Part shown: piece after piece, positions 7,673-14,749 of the stretch
Numbering within the stretch: the stretch's first letter is position 1
Layout: the number at the start of each line of letters is the position of its first letter
Source of the DNA: Chroococcopsis sp964623815
Lineage (GTDB): Bacteria > Cyanobacteriota > Cyanobacteriia > Cyanobacteriales > Microcystaceae
Length of the DNA stretch: 64,000 nt
Assembly: GCA_964623815.1 (NCBI GenBank)
Contig: CAZUVR010000001.1
Span: forward strand, 62,001-126,000
Direction: 5' to 3'
Program-made: the position numbers and the translations under genes
The notes under the pieces: model-generated
Told to the model about the DNA's origin: nothing
The model's database searches: none
Seen by the model: only the letters and a program-made list of their open reading frames with translations

Positions 7673-9253
7673 ATGGACAAATTAGAACTGTGGCAAAGAT
7701 ACCAAGAGTGGTTATATTATCATGCGGGCTTGGGTATCTATGTAGATGTGAGCCGAATTCCCTTTCACGAGCCTTTTATCGAACAGTTACAGCCTTCCCT
7801 GTTCAAGGCTTTTCAATACATAGATGAACTGGAAAAAGGCTCGATCGCCAACCCTGATGAAAATCGTATGGTGGGTCACTACTGGTTGCGAAATCCTGAT
7901 TTAGCCCCGACTCCCGAACTTCGTCGAGAAATTACTGAACCATTAGCACAAATAAAAGATTTTGTCAATAAAATTCACTCAGGAGCGATCAAACCCCCGT
8001 CAGCGGAGAAATTCACGACGGTATTATCGATCGGCATAGGTGGTTCCGCCCTCGGCCCCCAATTCGTAGCCGATGCTCTAGCGCCCGATATTCCGCCCCT
8101 GGACATATATTTTATCGACAATACCGATCCGGACGGAATCGATCGTATCCTCAAGCGTCTGAAAAACCGTTTGCAGAGTATCTTAGTCATAGTCACCAGT
8201 AAATCTGGCGGCACTCCGGAAACTCGTAACGGAATGTTAGAAGTGCGTCACGCCTTCCTTGAACAGGGGTTAGATTTCACCCGGCAAGCGGTGGCCGTGA
8301 CCATGCCCGGCAGTAATATGGACAAATACGCTCACGACTGGTTAGCCCGCTTTCCGATGCAAGATTGGGTAGGGGGTCGGACTTCCGTGTTATCGGCGGT
8401 GGGATTATTACCGGCGGCCTTACAGGGCATCGATATAGATGGAATGTTAGAAGGGGCGAAAGAGATGGACTCCGCTACCAGAGTCAAGGATTTAAAAACC
8501 AATCCAGCCGCTTTACTTGCCCTATCCTGGTATTACGTAGGTAACGGCAAGGGTGAGAAAGATATGGTGGTACTGCCCTATAAAGATAGACTTTACTTAT
8601 TCAGCCGCTATTTACAACAGTTAGTGATGGAATCCTTGGGGAAAGAAAAGGATTTAGACGGGCAGACTGTCCATCAGGGTATCGCCGTTTACGGCAACAA
8701 AGGTTCAACCGATCAACACGCCTACGTCCAGCAATTAAGAGAAGGAGTAGCTAACTTTTTCGTTACTTTTATAGAAGTGTTAGAAGATCGTCAGGATACA
8801 TCTATAGAGATAGATCCCGGGGTAACGAGCGGGGATTTTCTCAGCGGATTCTTGCAGGGAACGAGACAGGCTCTTTACGATAATGATCGTTATTCTATTA
8901 CTATTACGATTCCCAAAGTTAACACTAAGCTCGTCGGAGCTTTGATCGCCCTATACGAGAGAGCGGTGAGTTTATACGCCTGTCTAGTCAATATCAACGC
9001 TTACCATCAACCCGGAGTAGAGGCGGGTAAAAAAGCGGCTGCTTCCATCCTAGAACTACAACAGTCAGTAGTGAAAGTATTGAAGGAAGAAAAACAACCT
9101 ATCAATCTATCGAGCTTAGCTTACAAGTGCGGTTCTCCGGAGCAGATAGAAGCCATATATAAAATAGTACGTCACCTGGCGGCTAATGGCAGAGGGGTTA
9201 CACTCACAGGTGATTTAGGTAAACCGGGTAGTTTAGCAATCAGAAGTGAGTGA
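7673..9253 (+). CDS. pgi: Glucose-6-phosphate isomerase
   Basis: Interconverts glucose 6-phosphate and fructose 6-phosphate in glycolysis, the oxidative pentose phosphate route and glycogen metabolism. The 526-residue length is that of cyanobacterial enzymes. Visible motifs: GIGGSALGPQF near 119, VTSKSGGTPETRNGM, the signature GGRTSVLSAVG near 232, ESLGKEKDLDG and QHAYVQQLREG (catalytic Glu and His region). Preceded by a GT4 gene on the same strand but with a separate leader; the following intergenic stretch has only a weak imperfect inverted repeat. Confidence 0.96.
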   Translation: MDKLELWQRYQEWLYYHAGLGIYVDVSRIPFHEPFIEQLQPSLFKAFQYIDELEKGSIANPDENRMVGHYWLRNPDLAPTPELRREITEPLAQIKDFVNKIHSGAIKPPSAEKFTTVLSIGIGGSALGPQFVADALAPDIPPLDIYFIDNTDPDGIDRILKRLKNRLQSILVIVTSKSGGTPETRNGMLEVRHAFLEQGLDFTRQAVAVTMPGSNMDKYAHDWLARFPMQDWVGGRTSVLSAVGLLPAALQGIDIDGMLEGAKEMDSATRVKDLKTNPAALLALSWYYVGNGKGEKDMVVLPYKDRLYLFSRYLQQLVMESLGKEKDLDGQTVHQGIAVYGNKGSTDQHAYVQQLREGVANFFVTFIEVLEDRQDTSIEIDPGVTSGDFLSGFLQGTRQALYDNDRYSITITIPKVNTKLVGALIALYERAVSLYACLVNINAYHQPGVEAGKKAAASILELQQSVVKVLKEEKQPINLSSLAYKCGSPEQIEAIYKIVRHLAANGRGVTLTGDLGKPGSLAIRSE

Positions 9254-9332
9254 AGAGACGTGAGGAGTGAGGACAGGTTGAAAGAGTGGCTGTTAGTTAC
9301 TCTCACTTCTCCTTTCTCATTCCCTCAATAGA

Positions 9333-9845
9333 TTAATATTTTCTCCGGCGGGATTCCCGCCATTGATAGAGAAAACGCAAGCTAACAAAATAGGTGACGG
9401 TAGCCGCGATAAAGCCAGTGACGCAACAACCGATCAACATCACTAATAAAAAATCTCCCCCTAAATTAACCAGGGAGGAAAGAAAAGAGTCATCAGTTTT
9501 AAAACTGGTTAGATCGATCGAATTCGAGGGCCTACCCAGTACCCACAGCCCCACCTGATAATTAAAAGCGAAAATAGGGATCGAAGTAACCGGATTGCTT
9601 ACCCAAGTGGCGGCGGCGGCGGCGATTTTATTCCCCCGGGCAATAACGGCGAGGAAGATGGCTATAACAATCTGTAAGCCGAACCAGGGAAAGAAGCCGC
9701 TGAACATTCCTACTGCCAGTCCTCGGGCGATTTCGTGGGGATGTCCCCGTAAACGGATCAATCTAATCAACCAATAGCGGAAAAATCGCCCTATCTTCGA
9801 GCGAGGGCGTTTATTAATACTAGGTTCGATCAGAATTTTAGGCAT
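9333..9845 (-). CDS. DUF2062 membrane protein
   Basis: A 170-residue integral membrane protein of the DUF2062 family. It has a basic N-terminus (RPRSKIGRFFRYWLIRLIRL), the family hallmark GHPHEIARGLAVGMFSGFFP at about 34-53, two hydrophobic hairpins (IVIAIFLAVIARGNKIAAAA; ATWVSNPVTSIPIFAFNYQV) and a last membrane helix before an arginine-rich tail. The molecular role of the family is unknown; in other bacteria it is often next to glycan genes. It follows pgi convergently. Confidence 0.88.
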   Translation of the reverse strand: MPKILIEPSINKRPRSKIGRFFRYWLIRLIRLRGHPHEIARGLAVGMFSGFFPWFGLQIVIAIFLAVIARGNKIAAAAATWVSNPVTSIPIFAFNYQVGLWVLGRPSNSIDLTSFKTDDSFLSSLVNLGGDFLLVMLIGCCVTGFIAATVTYFVSLRFLYQWRESRRRKY

Positions 9846-9885
9846 TTTTACATATAGACTTTTATCCGATCATAACCGAAAGTAA

Positions 9886-10096
9886 TCTTTTTCCCTCAAA
9901 CCCAGACTGGACGAAATAGCGAACTCAGGTAAGCAAGTTGCCCAAAATAAGGCCGACTTAAAAAGCTCTCTGGCTATTTTAAACCGGCAGGAATATGTTT
10001 TGTCTCAACAACAAAACCAACTAATAGAACAATTATCTCAGGCTCGGCGCTCATTATTACAGCTCGATCAAGATTTGCTGACTTTTCTTGCGGGCG
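9886..10096 (+). pseudogene. Remnant of a coiled-coil protein gene cut by a repeat
   Basis: From a TAA at 9883 the plus-strand frame is open with clearly protein-like, heptad-rich content (LDEIANSGKQVAQNKADLKS and SQQQNQLIEQLSQARRSLL). It has no upstream ATG and no start with a plausible ribosome site. The frame then runs into the hairpin repeat at about 10095, after which coding character is lost. This looks like an internal fragment of a longer coiled-coil protein. A TTG-started version (10000-10341) reads through the repeat and overlaps the neighbouring antisense gene; I do not accept it as a gene. Confidence 0.5.
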
Positions 10097-10184
10097 AGTG
10101 GCCAGTAGTTAGAGCCACTAGTCACAAGTCACTAGCCACTGGTCACTTCTCTCTAAAGAAGGGTATGATAAGCGGATTTCGTAT
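10095..10184. repeat. MITE-like dispersed repeat, copy B
   Basis: Same family as 621-757 in reverse orientation: GTCACTTCTCTCTAAAGAAG, then GGTATGATAAGCGGATTTCG, then TAT, with internal inverted repeats (AGTGGCCAGT with CACTGGTCACT). Only one terminal repeat (GGATTTCGTAT) is recognisable. It separates the remnant at 9886 from the TolB-like gene, whose stop is at 10199. Confidence 0.6.
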
Positions 10185-10198
10185 AATCTACATCTTTT

Positions 10199-10771
10199 CT
10201 AAGGCTCCCCCGACTTCTTCGGTTGAGAAGTTGCTTCGACTGGGGCGGATAAGGGAGTATCCAAACCCCGATCGAAAATTTCAATATTCCACTGTCCCGA
10301 ACGATTACTTTCAAAAGCAACAAAGCGCCCATTACCGCTGATCGAGGGGCGGCGCACCGGGGTGAAAATACTCTCCGTAATATTCTCACTGTTGAAAGTT
10401 TGGCGATCGTACACGTATATATCTGTTTTCCCGCCGCGTTCACCCATATAAACAATATAACGACCGTCAGCACTAATATCCGGCTGATCAGGGAAAGTTC
10501 CAGGTTGATTCAATCCGGGTAGGGGGACTAAACGAAGTTCTCGGGTATCGTAAAGATAGATCGCTCGCCGGGAATTCCGATCCGATGCGTAAACCAAATA
10601 GCGACCATCGTAGGAAAATCGAGGATTTTCCTCACTCGCCCCGGTATTGAGGGCGTTACCTAGAGAAGTTTGCGGAGGAGTAATTAAACCCGCCTCAGTG
10701 CAACTATTCAACAGGCAGGAAATAGTTAATACTAGAGAAAGCCGATGAAAAAGACTAGGAGAGAATCTCAT
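10199..10771 (-). CDS. TolB-like beta-propeller lipoprotein
   Basis: A 190-residue exported protein. I place the start at MRFSPSLFHRLSLVL (10771) because it gives a standard lipoprotein signal ending in LLNSC; an upstream TTG-type start would add 14 residues. Three PD40/TolB-type blades are visible: NPRFSYDGRYLVYASDRN, QPDISADGRYIVYMGERG and RPSISGNGRFVAFESNRSG. TolB-type propellers bind protein partners; three blades alone cannot close a propeller, so it may oligomerise. The first 17 nt overlap the end of the upstream regulator gene, implying translational coupling. No tol/pal genes are near. Confidence 0.78.
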   Translation of the reverse strand: MRFSPSLFHRLSLVLTISCLLNSCTEAGLITPPQTSLGNALNTGASEENPRFSYDGRYLVYASDRNSRRAIYLYDTRELRLVPLPGLNQPGTFPDQPDISADGRYIVYMGERGGKTDIYVYDRQTFNSENITESIFTPVRRPSISGNGRFVAFESNRSGQWNIEIFDRGLDTPLSAPVEATSQPKKSGEP

Positions 10772-11036
10772 CCTTAGAATCAGACGAGGGCAGAATACAG
10801 CAATTAAAATCATCTATACACACTTTACCCCACTGTATAGCCCAGCGGACGAGTTCGACCCGGTTATCGGTTTTCGTCTTGGTGAGGATATTGCTGATAT
10901 GATTATCTACAGTGCGCTTACTAATATCTAACTTTTCCGAGATTTCCTGATTGGTCAATCCCGCAGCAACTAACTGTAAAATTTCCAATTCCCTATCAGA
11001 CAGAGAAGCGGGTGTTTCAAACTTCCCAGAATTCAT
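10755..11036 (-). CDS. pedR: PedR-like LuxR/GerE-type small regulator
   Basis: A 93-residue protein that is almost entirely a GerE-type helix-turn-helix: LSDRELEILQLVAAGLTNQE (12-31), the recognition helix ISKRTVDNHISNILTKT (38-54), then a tail with Cys73, Cys79 and Cys80. It has no receiver domain. Size and architecture, with a cysteine at position 80, match Synechocystis PedR (Ssl0564), which responds to photosynthetic electron transport through thioredoxin acting on Cys80. The assignment is from memory of that family, so the symbol is tentative. It overlaps the downstream lipoprotein gene, suggesting one transcript. Confidence 0.72.
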   Translation of the reverse strand: MNSGKFETPASLSDRELEILQLVAAGLTNQEISEKLDISKRTVDNHISNILTKTKTDNRVELVRWAIQWGKVCIDDFNCCILPSSDSKDEILS

Positions 11037-11107
11037 GAGTATTTTTCCTCTAGTACATTTACTTACCTGTTACTTATTGTAAAAGATTTGTCAAATTGTC
11101 AAACCGG

Positions 11108-11899
11108 TTAATATTCTGAAGATTTTTGCCCGTATGCCAGATAAACGGCTTCTAAGAAAAGATTCGGAGTAACACCTTCGGGAACGTTTTCTAGTAGGAT
11201 AATATCTTTGATTTGATAGGCGAGAGTTTTACTTAACTCGATTCTCGCTGTTGGTAACATTCCTGAGCGGCGGCGCAGGTACTCCCGGATCACACCGAAG
11301 TTATCGGGACTGAGTCGATCAAGTTGCCCTTCATTTTGCAGTAACCACGCTAAATCGTCCGCCTCTGGTGATAATTTAATCTCATCCATCTTGCCTCCGC
11401 GAGAATCTTCCTGGATGACGATCGTCCCTGCTACCCAATCCCCTAAGCGTTTTTCCGCCTTAGTGAATAAGATCAGGAATAATCCCAAACAGAAGATGTC
11501 ATCTACTGGGCGCAAAATAGATCTCAATGTAGACTGTAACAGCCTTACTGGTCTACCATCGTCACGGATGACACGGATTTTCACCCAGCGTTTACCGATG
11601 GTTTGCCCCTGCCAGACGGTTTCAAAAAATATGAAATAGCCCAGGTAGATGAAAAAGAAGATGAGGCTAAATATGGCGAATAACCAGGTTGCGATCTTAT
11701 CTTCTCCGACGATTTTGGATAGTAAACTGTATAAAGTATCTCCCACCGCTATCAGGCTTAAGATATAAAAAATCTGTAGCAGGGCTAATATCGTATAATC
11801 GATAGATAGAGCCATAACCCTATTACCTATACCCGCCAGGGTAAAAGATAGCTCAACATTTTCAGGTGTCTTAAAATTAAACTGATTGAGAAAACTCAT
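11108..11899 (-). CDS. RDD family membrane protein
   Basis: A 263-residue protein with an N-terminal RDD domain: AGIGNRVMALSIDYTILALL (R-D on the first helix), a second and third membrane helix around 70-95, then the GQTIGKRWVKIRVIRDDGRP motif typical of the family, and a further hydrophobic hairpin ending at about 160. The C-terminal ~90 residues are soluble and helical (RLSPDNFGVIREYLRRRSG). The function is unknown. Together with the next membrane protein and the divergent SpoIIM-family gene it forms a group commonly seen in bacteria. Confidence 0.88.
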   Translation of the reverse strand: MSFLNQFNFKTPENVELSFTLAGIGNRVMALSIDYTILALLQIFYILSLIAVGDTLYSLLSKIVGEDKIATWLFAIFSLIFFFIYLGYFIFFETVWQGQTIGKRWVKIRVIRDDGRPVRLLQSTLRSILRPVDDIFCLGLFLILFTKAEKRLGDWVAGTIVIQEDSRGGKMDEIKLSPEADDLAWLLQNEGQLDRLSPDNFGVIREYLRRRSGMLPTARIELSKTLAYQIKDIILLENVPEGVTPNLFLEAVYLAYGQKSSEY

Positions 11900-11939
11900 T
11901 CACTTTGATAAACTAGGTATATAGTTCTAATTCTAAATT

Positions 11940-12060
11940 CCCAAACAATTACAGTGGGGGTCGGGAATCGGGAGTCGGGAGTACGGGCTATTGCCTTATT
12001 AGACAAGGGTTTTATTTCCCTCGATGTACCCAACTGGTTTGAAAAGGGCAGGAAAAGCCA
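11940..12060. repeat. GTCGGGAGTCGGGAG repeat plus 42-bp dispersed element
   Basis: Intergenic stretch holding a GTCGGGAATCGGGAGTCGGG-type array (about 11957-11980) followed at 12005-12046 by a 42-bp element similar to 864-904. The pairing of the same two elements in both places suggests a composite dispersed repeat. A shorter GACTCCCGAGTCCCGACTCC run lies at 34170-34191. Confidence 0.5.
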
Positions 12061-12118
12061 ACATTAGTAAAGCAGGCCCTAAGGGCGATCGAACTCATCC
12101 TAAGAAGCCACTGGTTTA

Positions 12119-13015
12119 CTAATTTACATTTAATTGCAATCCTTCCTTACGATTTCGCAGGTCGTAATAAATTACACCTTTAATAGCTTGCCAGAAAGGA
12201 ATTGCTAATATATTAAGGGCGCTAAAAATCAGTATGCTCAGTACAACTCCTTGCATCGAACTGGTTTCCAGATTCATCTCATTAGTGGTAGCACTTTCGG
12301 CCAGGAAGGGTAACACAGCTAGCCAAAGAGGTACGCTGGCAAGAATATAAACGGGAATCGTGATCATGAAAGCCAGAGAAACTATCGCAACTATACGCCA
12401 TGCGAAATTTTTGGTTAATTTCCAACTTCTCCCCATCGCTGCCGTTGCCGTCATATTCTCCTCTACAGCCAGACAAACTTCGGGAATACTGAAGCGTGCA
12501 TATATTATGGTCAATAAGATGATTATCGATACTATAAAAAAGAGCAATAAAATGACTGAGAGAACGGGTAATATTGGCGAAATGGCGACGATAAAAGCCG
12601 CGAAAAAACCCAGCACTAAAACGGCAAAAAATATTAAAAAGAAAACGAATATTTGTATCAGAAGAAATTGCCACATTTTTTTTAATACAGGTGCTTTGGC
12701 TTCCACTGGTGTCTCGGGGCTATACATTAATTGCTTAAAGGCCAGACGGGCGATGACGGCAGATAGGGCAAGGAATCTGGCCGCGCAGAAAATCTGTAAT
12801 GGCAGTATTATCGGTCTGAGGACAGTATTTGACTCGGTATTCTTAAATATTGTATAGGTGAGTAGTAAATCAACTATGGTCGGTAGTAATGACCAAAATC
12901 CAGCTTCTAGGGCGATCGGCCAATAGATTTTAAAATGATCTTTGTACAAGCGGAGAGCTGCGTTGATAGCGTTACCAATACTCAAAGGGCCCGTAGGGTG
13001 GAAAGTGGTAGACAT
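12119..13015 (-). CDS. Multipass membrane protein, unknown family
   Basis: A 298-residue membrane protein with about six helices; the N-terminus reads TGPLSIGNAINAALRLYKDH, a pattern shared with glycerophosphodiester-phosphodiesterase membrane-domain and DUF975-like proteins, where a soluble segment precedes the first helix. Clear helices include LQIFCAARFLALSAVIARL, the long FLLIQIFVFFLIFFAVLVL stretch and ILPVLSVILLLFFIVSIIIL. Residues 190-210 (MTATAAMGRSWKLTKNFAWR) form a polar loop. I infer only that it is an integral inner-membrane protein working with the neighbouring RDD and SpoIIM-type proteins. Confidence 0.75.
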   Translation of the reverse strand: MSTTFHPTGPLSIGNAINAALRLYKDHFKIYWPIALEAGFWSLLPTIVDLLLTYTIFKNTESNTVLRPIILPLQIFCAARFLALSAVIARLAFKQLMYSPETPVEAKAPVLKKMWQFLLIQIFVFFLIFFAVLVLGFFAAFIVAISPILPVLSVILLLFFIVSIIILLTIIYARFSIPEVCLAVEENMTATAAMGRSWKLTKNFAWRIVAIVSLAFMITIPVYILASVPLWLAVLPFLAESATTNEMNLETSSMQGVVLSILIFSALNILAIPFWQAIKGVIYYDLRNRKEGLQLNVN

Positions 13016-13087
13016 AAAAACTTATATAAAACTAATTACCTTATTTTTAGGCTACTTTAAAATTAAGCCTCCTAATCTTGAATCTTT

Positions 13088-14050
13088 ATGAATATTCAGC
13101 GATGGATCTCCCGCCGGGAAAAAGACTGGAAACGATTAGAACATTTACTGAAACTGGTGGAAAAAAAAGGGATTAAATCCTTAGAATCATCAGAAATACG
13201 TGAATTAGCGAGTTTATACCGTTCCGTATCGGGAGATCTCGCTAGAGCGCAGACTCATCAGGCGGGGGATTTGCTCATCGGGGATTTACAACAACTCACG
13301 TCCCGTAGTTATAGCATTATCTATCAAGGGGATAGGCGGCAGGAGTGGCACATCTTGAAGGATTTTTTTCTCTCGGGACTACCCCTAACCTTAAGGGAAA
13401 ATTGGTTTTATATATTCATTTCTACGGCTATAACCATCCTATCGGGTCTCATCGCCTGGTGGTACAGTTGGCACGATCAGGCTTTTATGGAATTGATTAT
13501 ACCGCAAGATTTGATTCACACCGTCAGGGATGAACATAAGTTATGGATGTATTCGATTAACGAATCCCGACCGATCGCCTCGAGTAGTATCATGCAGAAT
13601 AATATTAAAGTGGCTTTTAACGCCATCGCCGGAGGCATCGCTGGGGGCATCGGCACCGTAATCGTGTTAGTTTACAACGGGCTGTTAGTAGGTGCGATCG
13701 CCGCCTTAGTGGGTCAAAATGGTTTAGCTTTTCCTTTTTGGGCTTTCGTCTTGCCTCACGGCGCCTTAGAATTGCCGGCTATTTTCATCGCCGGGGGGGC
13801 AGGGTTATTGATCGGCAGGGCGCTACTATTTCCGGGGCGTTACCGTCGGGTAGACGCGCTGAAATATTACGGTAATCGGGCCGCTCAATTGGTTTTCGGT
13901 ATCGTACCGCTGTTAATTATCGCCGGGATCATAGAGGGATTTATTTCTCCTAACCCCGTCTTTCCCGATGCTCTCAAATACCTATTAGGTACGATGATAT
14001 TTTCTGCTTTGTGTGCATACATTCTTAGAAACCCTGTTACTAATCCATAA
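13088..14050 (+). CDS. SpoIIM (stage II sporulation M) family membrane protein
   Basis: A 320-residue protein with an N-terminal soluble helical part (RISRREKDWKRLEHLL-like, then SSEIRELASLYRSVSGDLAR, the family start) and a C-terminal membrane part with the conserved AFNAIAGGIAGGIGTVIVLV and LPHGALELPAIFIAGGAGLL blocks. In Bacillus, SpoIIM works in engulfment; cyanobacteria do not sporulate and the role here is unknown. Divergent from the membrane gene at 12119 with only 72 bp between them, so promoters probably overlap. Confidence 0.88.
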   Translation: MNIQRWISRREKDWKRLEHLLKLVEKKGIKSLESSEIRELASLYRSVSGDLARAQTHQAGDLLIGDLQQLTSRSYSIIYQGDRRQEWHILKDFFLSGLPLTLRENWFYIFISTAITILSGLIAWWYSWHDQAFMELIIPQDLIHTVRDEHKLWMYSINESRPIASSSIMQNNIKVAFNAIAGGIAGGIGTVIVLVYNGLLVGAIAALVGQNGLAFPFWAFVLPHGALELPAIFIAGGAGLLIGRALLFPGRYRRVDALKYYGNRAAQLVFGIVPLLIIAGIIEGFISPNPVFPDALKYLLGTMIFSALCAYILRNPVTNP

Positions 14051-14104
14051 TTTTAGGGAATTCTAAGAATATAAGATGTTAATTTATGAACCGAGGGATA
14101 ATTA

Positions 14105-14572
14105 ATGTTAACTCAGTTGAAAAAGCTCAGTATATCCACTGAAGGACGATACGCTCAAAAATCGGAATTACGCTTCCTACATGATTATCTAGAAAGCGTG
14201 GATGCACGGATAGCGGTTTATGAAAAAATCCGCGATGAACAAGACGAAATCGACGGGCAGATCAGTTCGATCGCGCAAAGCATCGACCCGAAAATATACT
14301 ATAGGGGTAATCGCAATATAGCCGATATTTGTAAGCGAGATCGTACCTCTGCTTTACGCTGTGCCTCGGCAGCGATGTTGTTTGATGATTTAGATCGTTT
14401 ACGGAATGATTATTTAATGTGGGATCAGAAAATAATTAAAGCATTCGCCGATAACAAACCCGCTCAAATTACTTATCAAGTCATGTTTAAAGTGATAGAA
14501 GCAATGGTGAAACCAGAAGAATTAGCCTTGATCGCACCAGCTTTGAAAGTAACGCAAATGTGTCTAAATTAA
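14105..14572 (+). CDS. Phycobilisome-fold (globin-like) protein with bilin-type cysteine
   Basis: A 155-residue protein that aligns by eye with allophycocyanin subunits: GRY near residue 14, an amphipathic helix (ELRFLHDYLESVDARIAVYE), and ICKRDRTSALRC, which matches the CxRDxxxxLR element whose cysteine (here Cys76) carries the bilin in phycobiliproteins. After that it diverges: LDDYLI-type sequences are replaced by LDRLRNDYLMWDQKIIKAF. It is not part of a cpc or apc operon; it follows the SpoIIM-family gene by 54 bp, with GAGGGATAATT as ribosome site. It may be a stand-alone regulator or degradation factor. Chromophore binding is inference. Confidence 0.68.
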   Translation: MLTQLKKLSISTEGRYAQKSELRFLHDYLESVDARIAVYEKIRDEQDEIDGQISSIAQSIDPKIYYRGNRNIADICKRDRTSALRCASAAMLFDDLDRLRNDYLMWDQKIIKAFADNKPAQITYQVMFKVIEAMVKPEELALIAPALKVTQMCLN

Positions 14573-14590
14573 TGGAGAAGTAAGGGTTGA

Positions 14591-14673
14591 TAGTGGTTAG
14601 TGGCGAGTGACGAGTAACTAAAGCCACTCGTCACTTCTGGTGTAAAGAAGGGTACGATAAACGGATTTGGTAT
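14591..14673. repeat. MITE-like dispersed repeat, copy C
   Basis: Same family as 621-757: AGTGACGAGT with ACTCGTCACT inverted repeat, then GTAAAGAAGGGTACGATAAA and the terminal GGATTTGGTAT at 14663-14673. The opposite terminal repeat is not recognisable. It lies between the phycobilisome-fold gene and the ftsH terminator. Confidence 0.6.
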
Positions 14674-14698
14674 CAATTTTCATTCCTTTTCAACTTTT

Positions 14699-14729
14699 AG
14701 AAAAAAACCGCCTCGTATCAGAGACGGTT
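14699..14729 (-). terminator. Rho-independent terminator of ftsH
   Basis: On the minus strand AACCGTCTC, a 6-nt loop and GAGGCGGTT form a 9-bp stem (one G-U pair) followed by seven T. It lies 20 bp beyond the ftsH stop. Confidence 0.88.
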
Positions 14730-14749
14730 GTTATTCTATTGAGTTTTAT

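Noticed and set aside
9254..9332. Possible Yfr1-like small RNA (an ACTCCTCAC string on the minus strand)
   Set aside because: The conserved loop ACTCCTCACAC is not matched (ACTCCTCACGTC) and no flanking stems or T-tail were found.
10000..10341. 113-residue plus-strand reading frame
   Set aside because: It begins inside a coiled-coil remnant, crosses a hairpin repeat and ends antisense to the TolB-like gene; only the first part looks coding.
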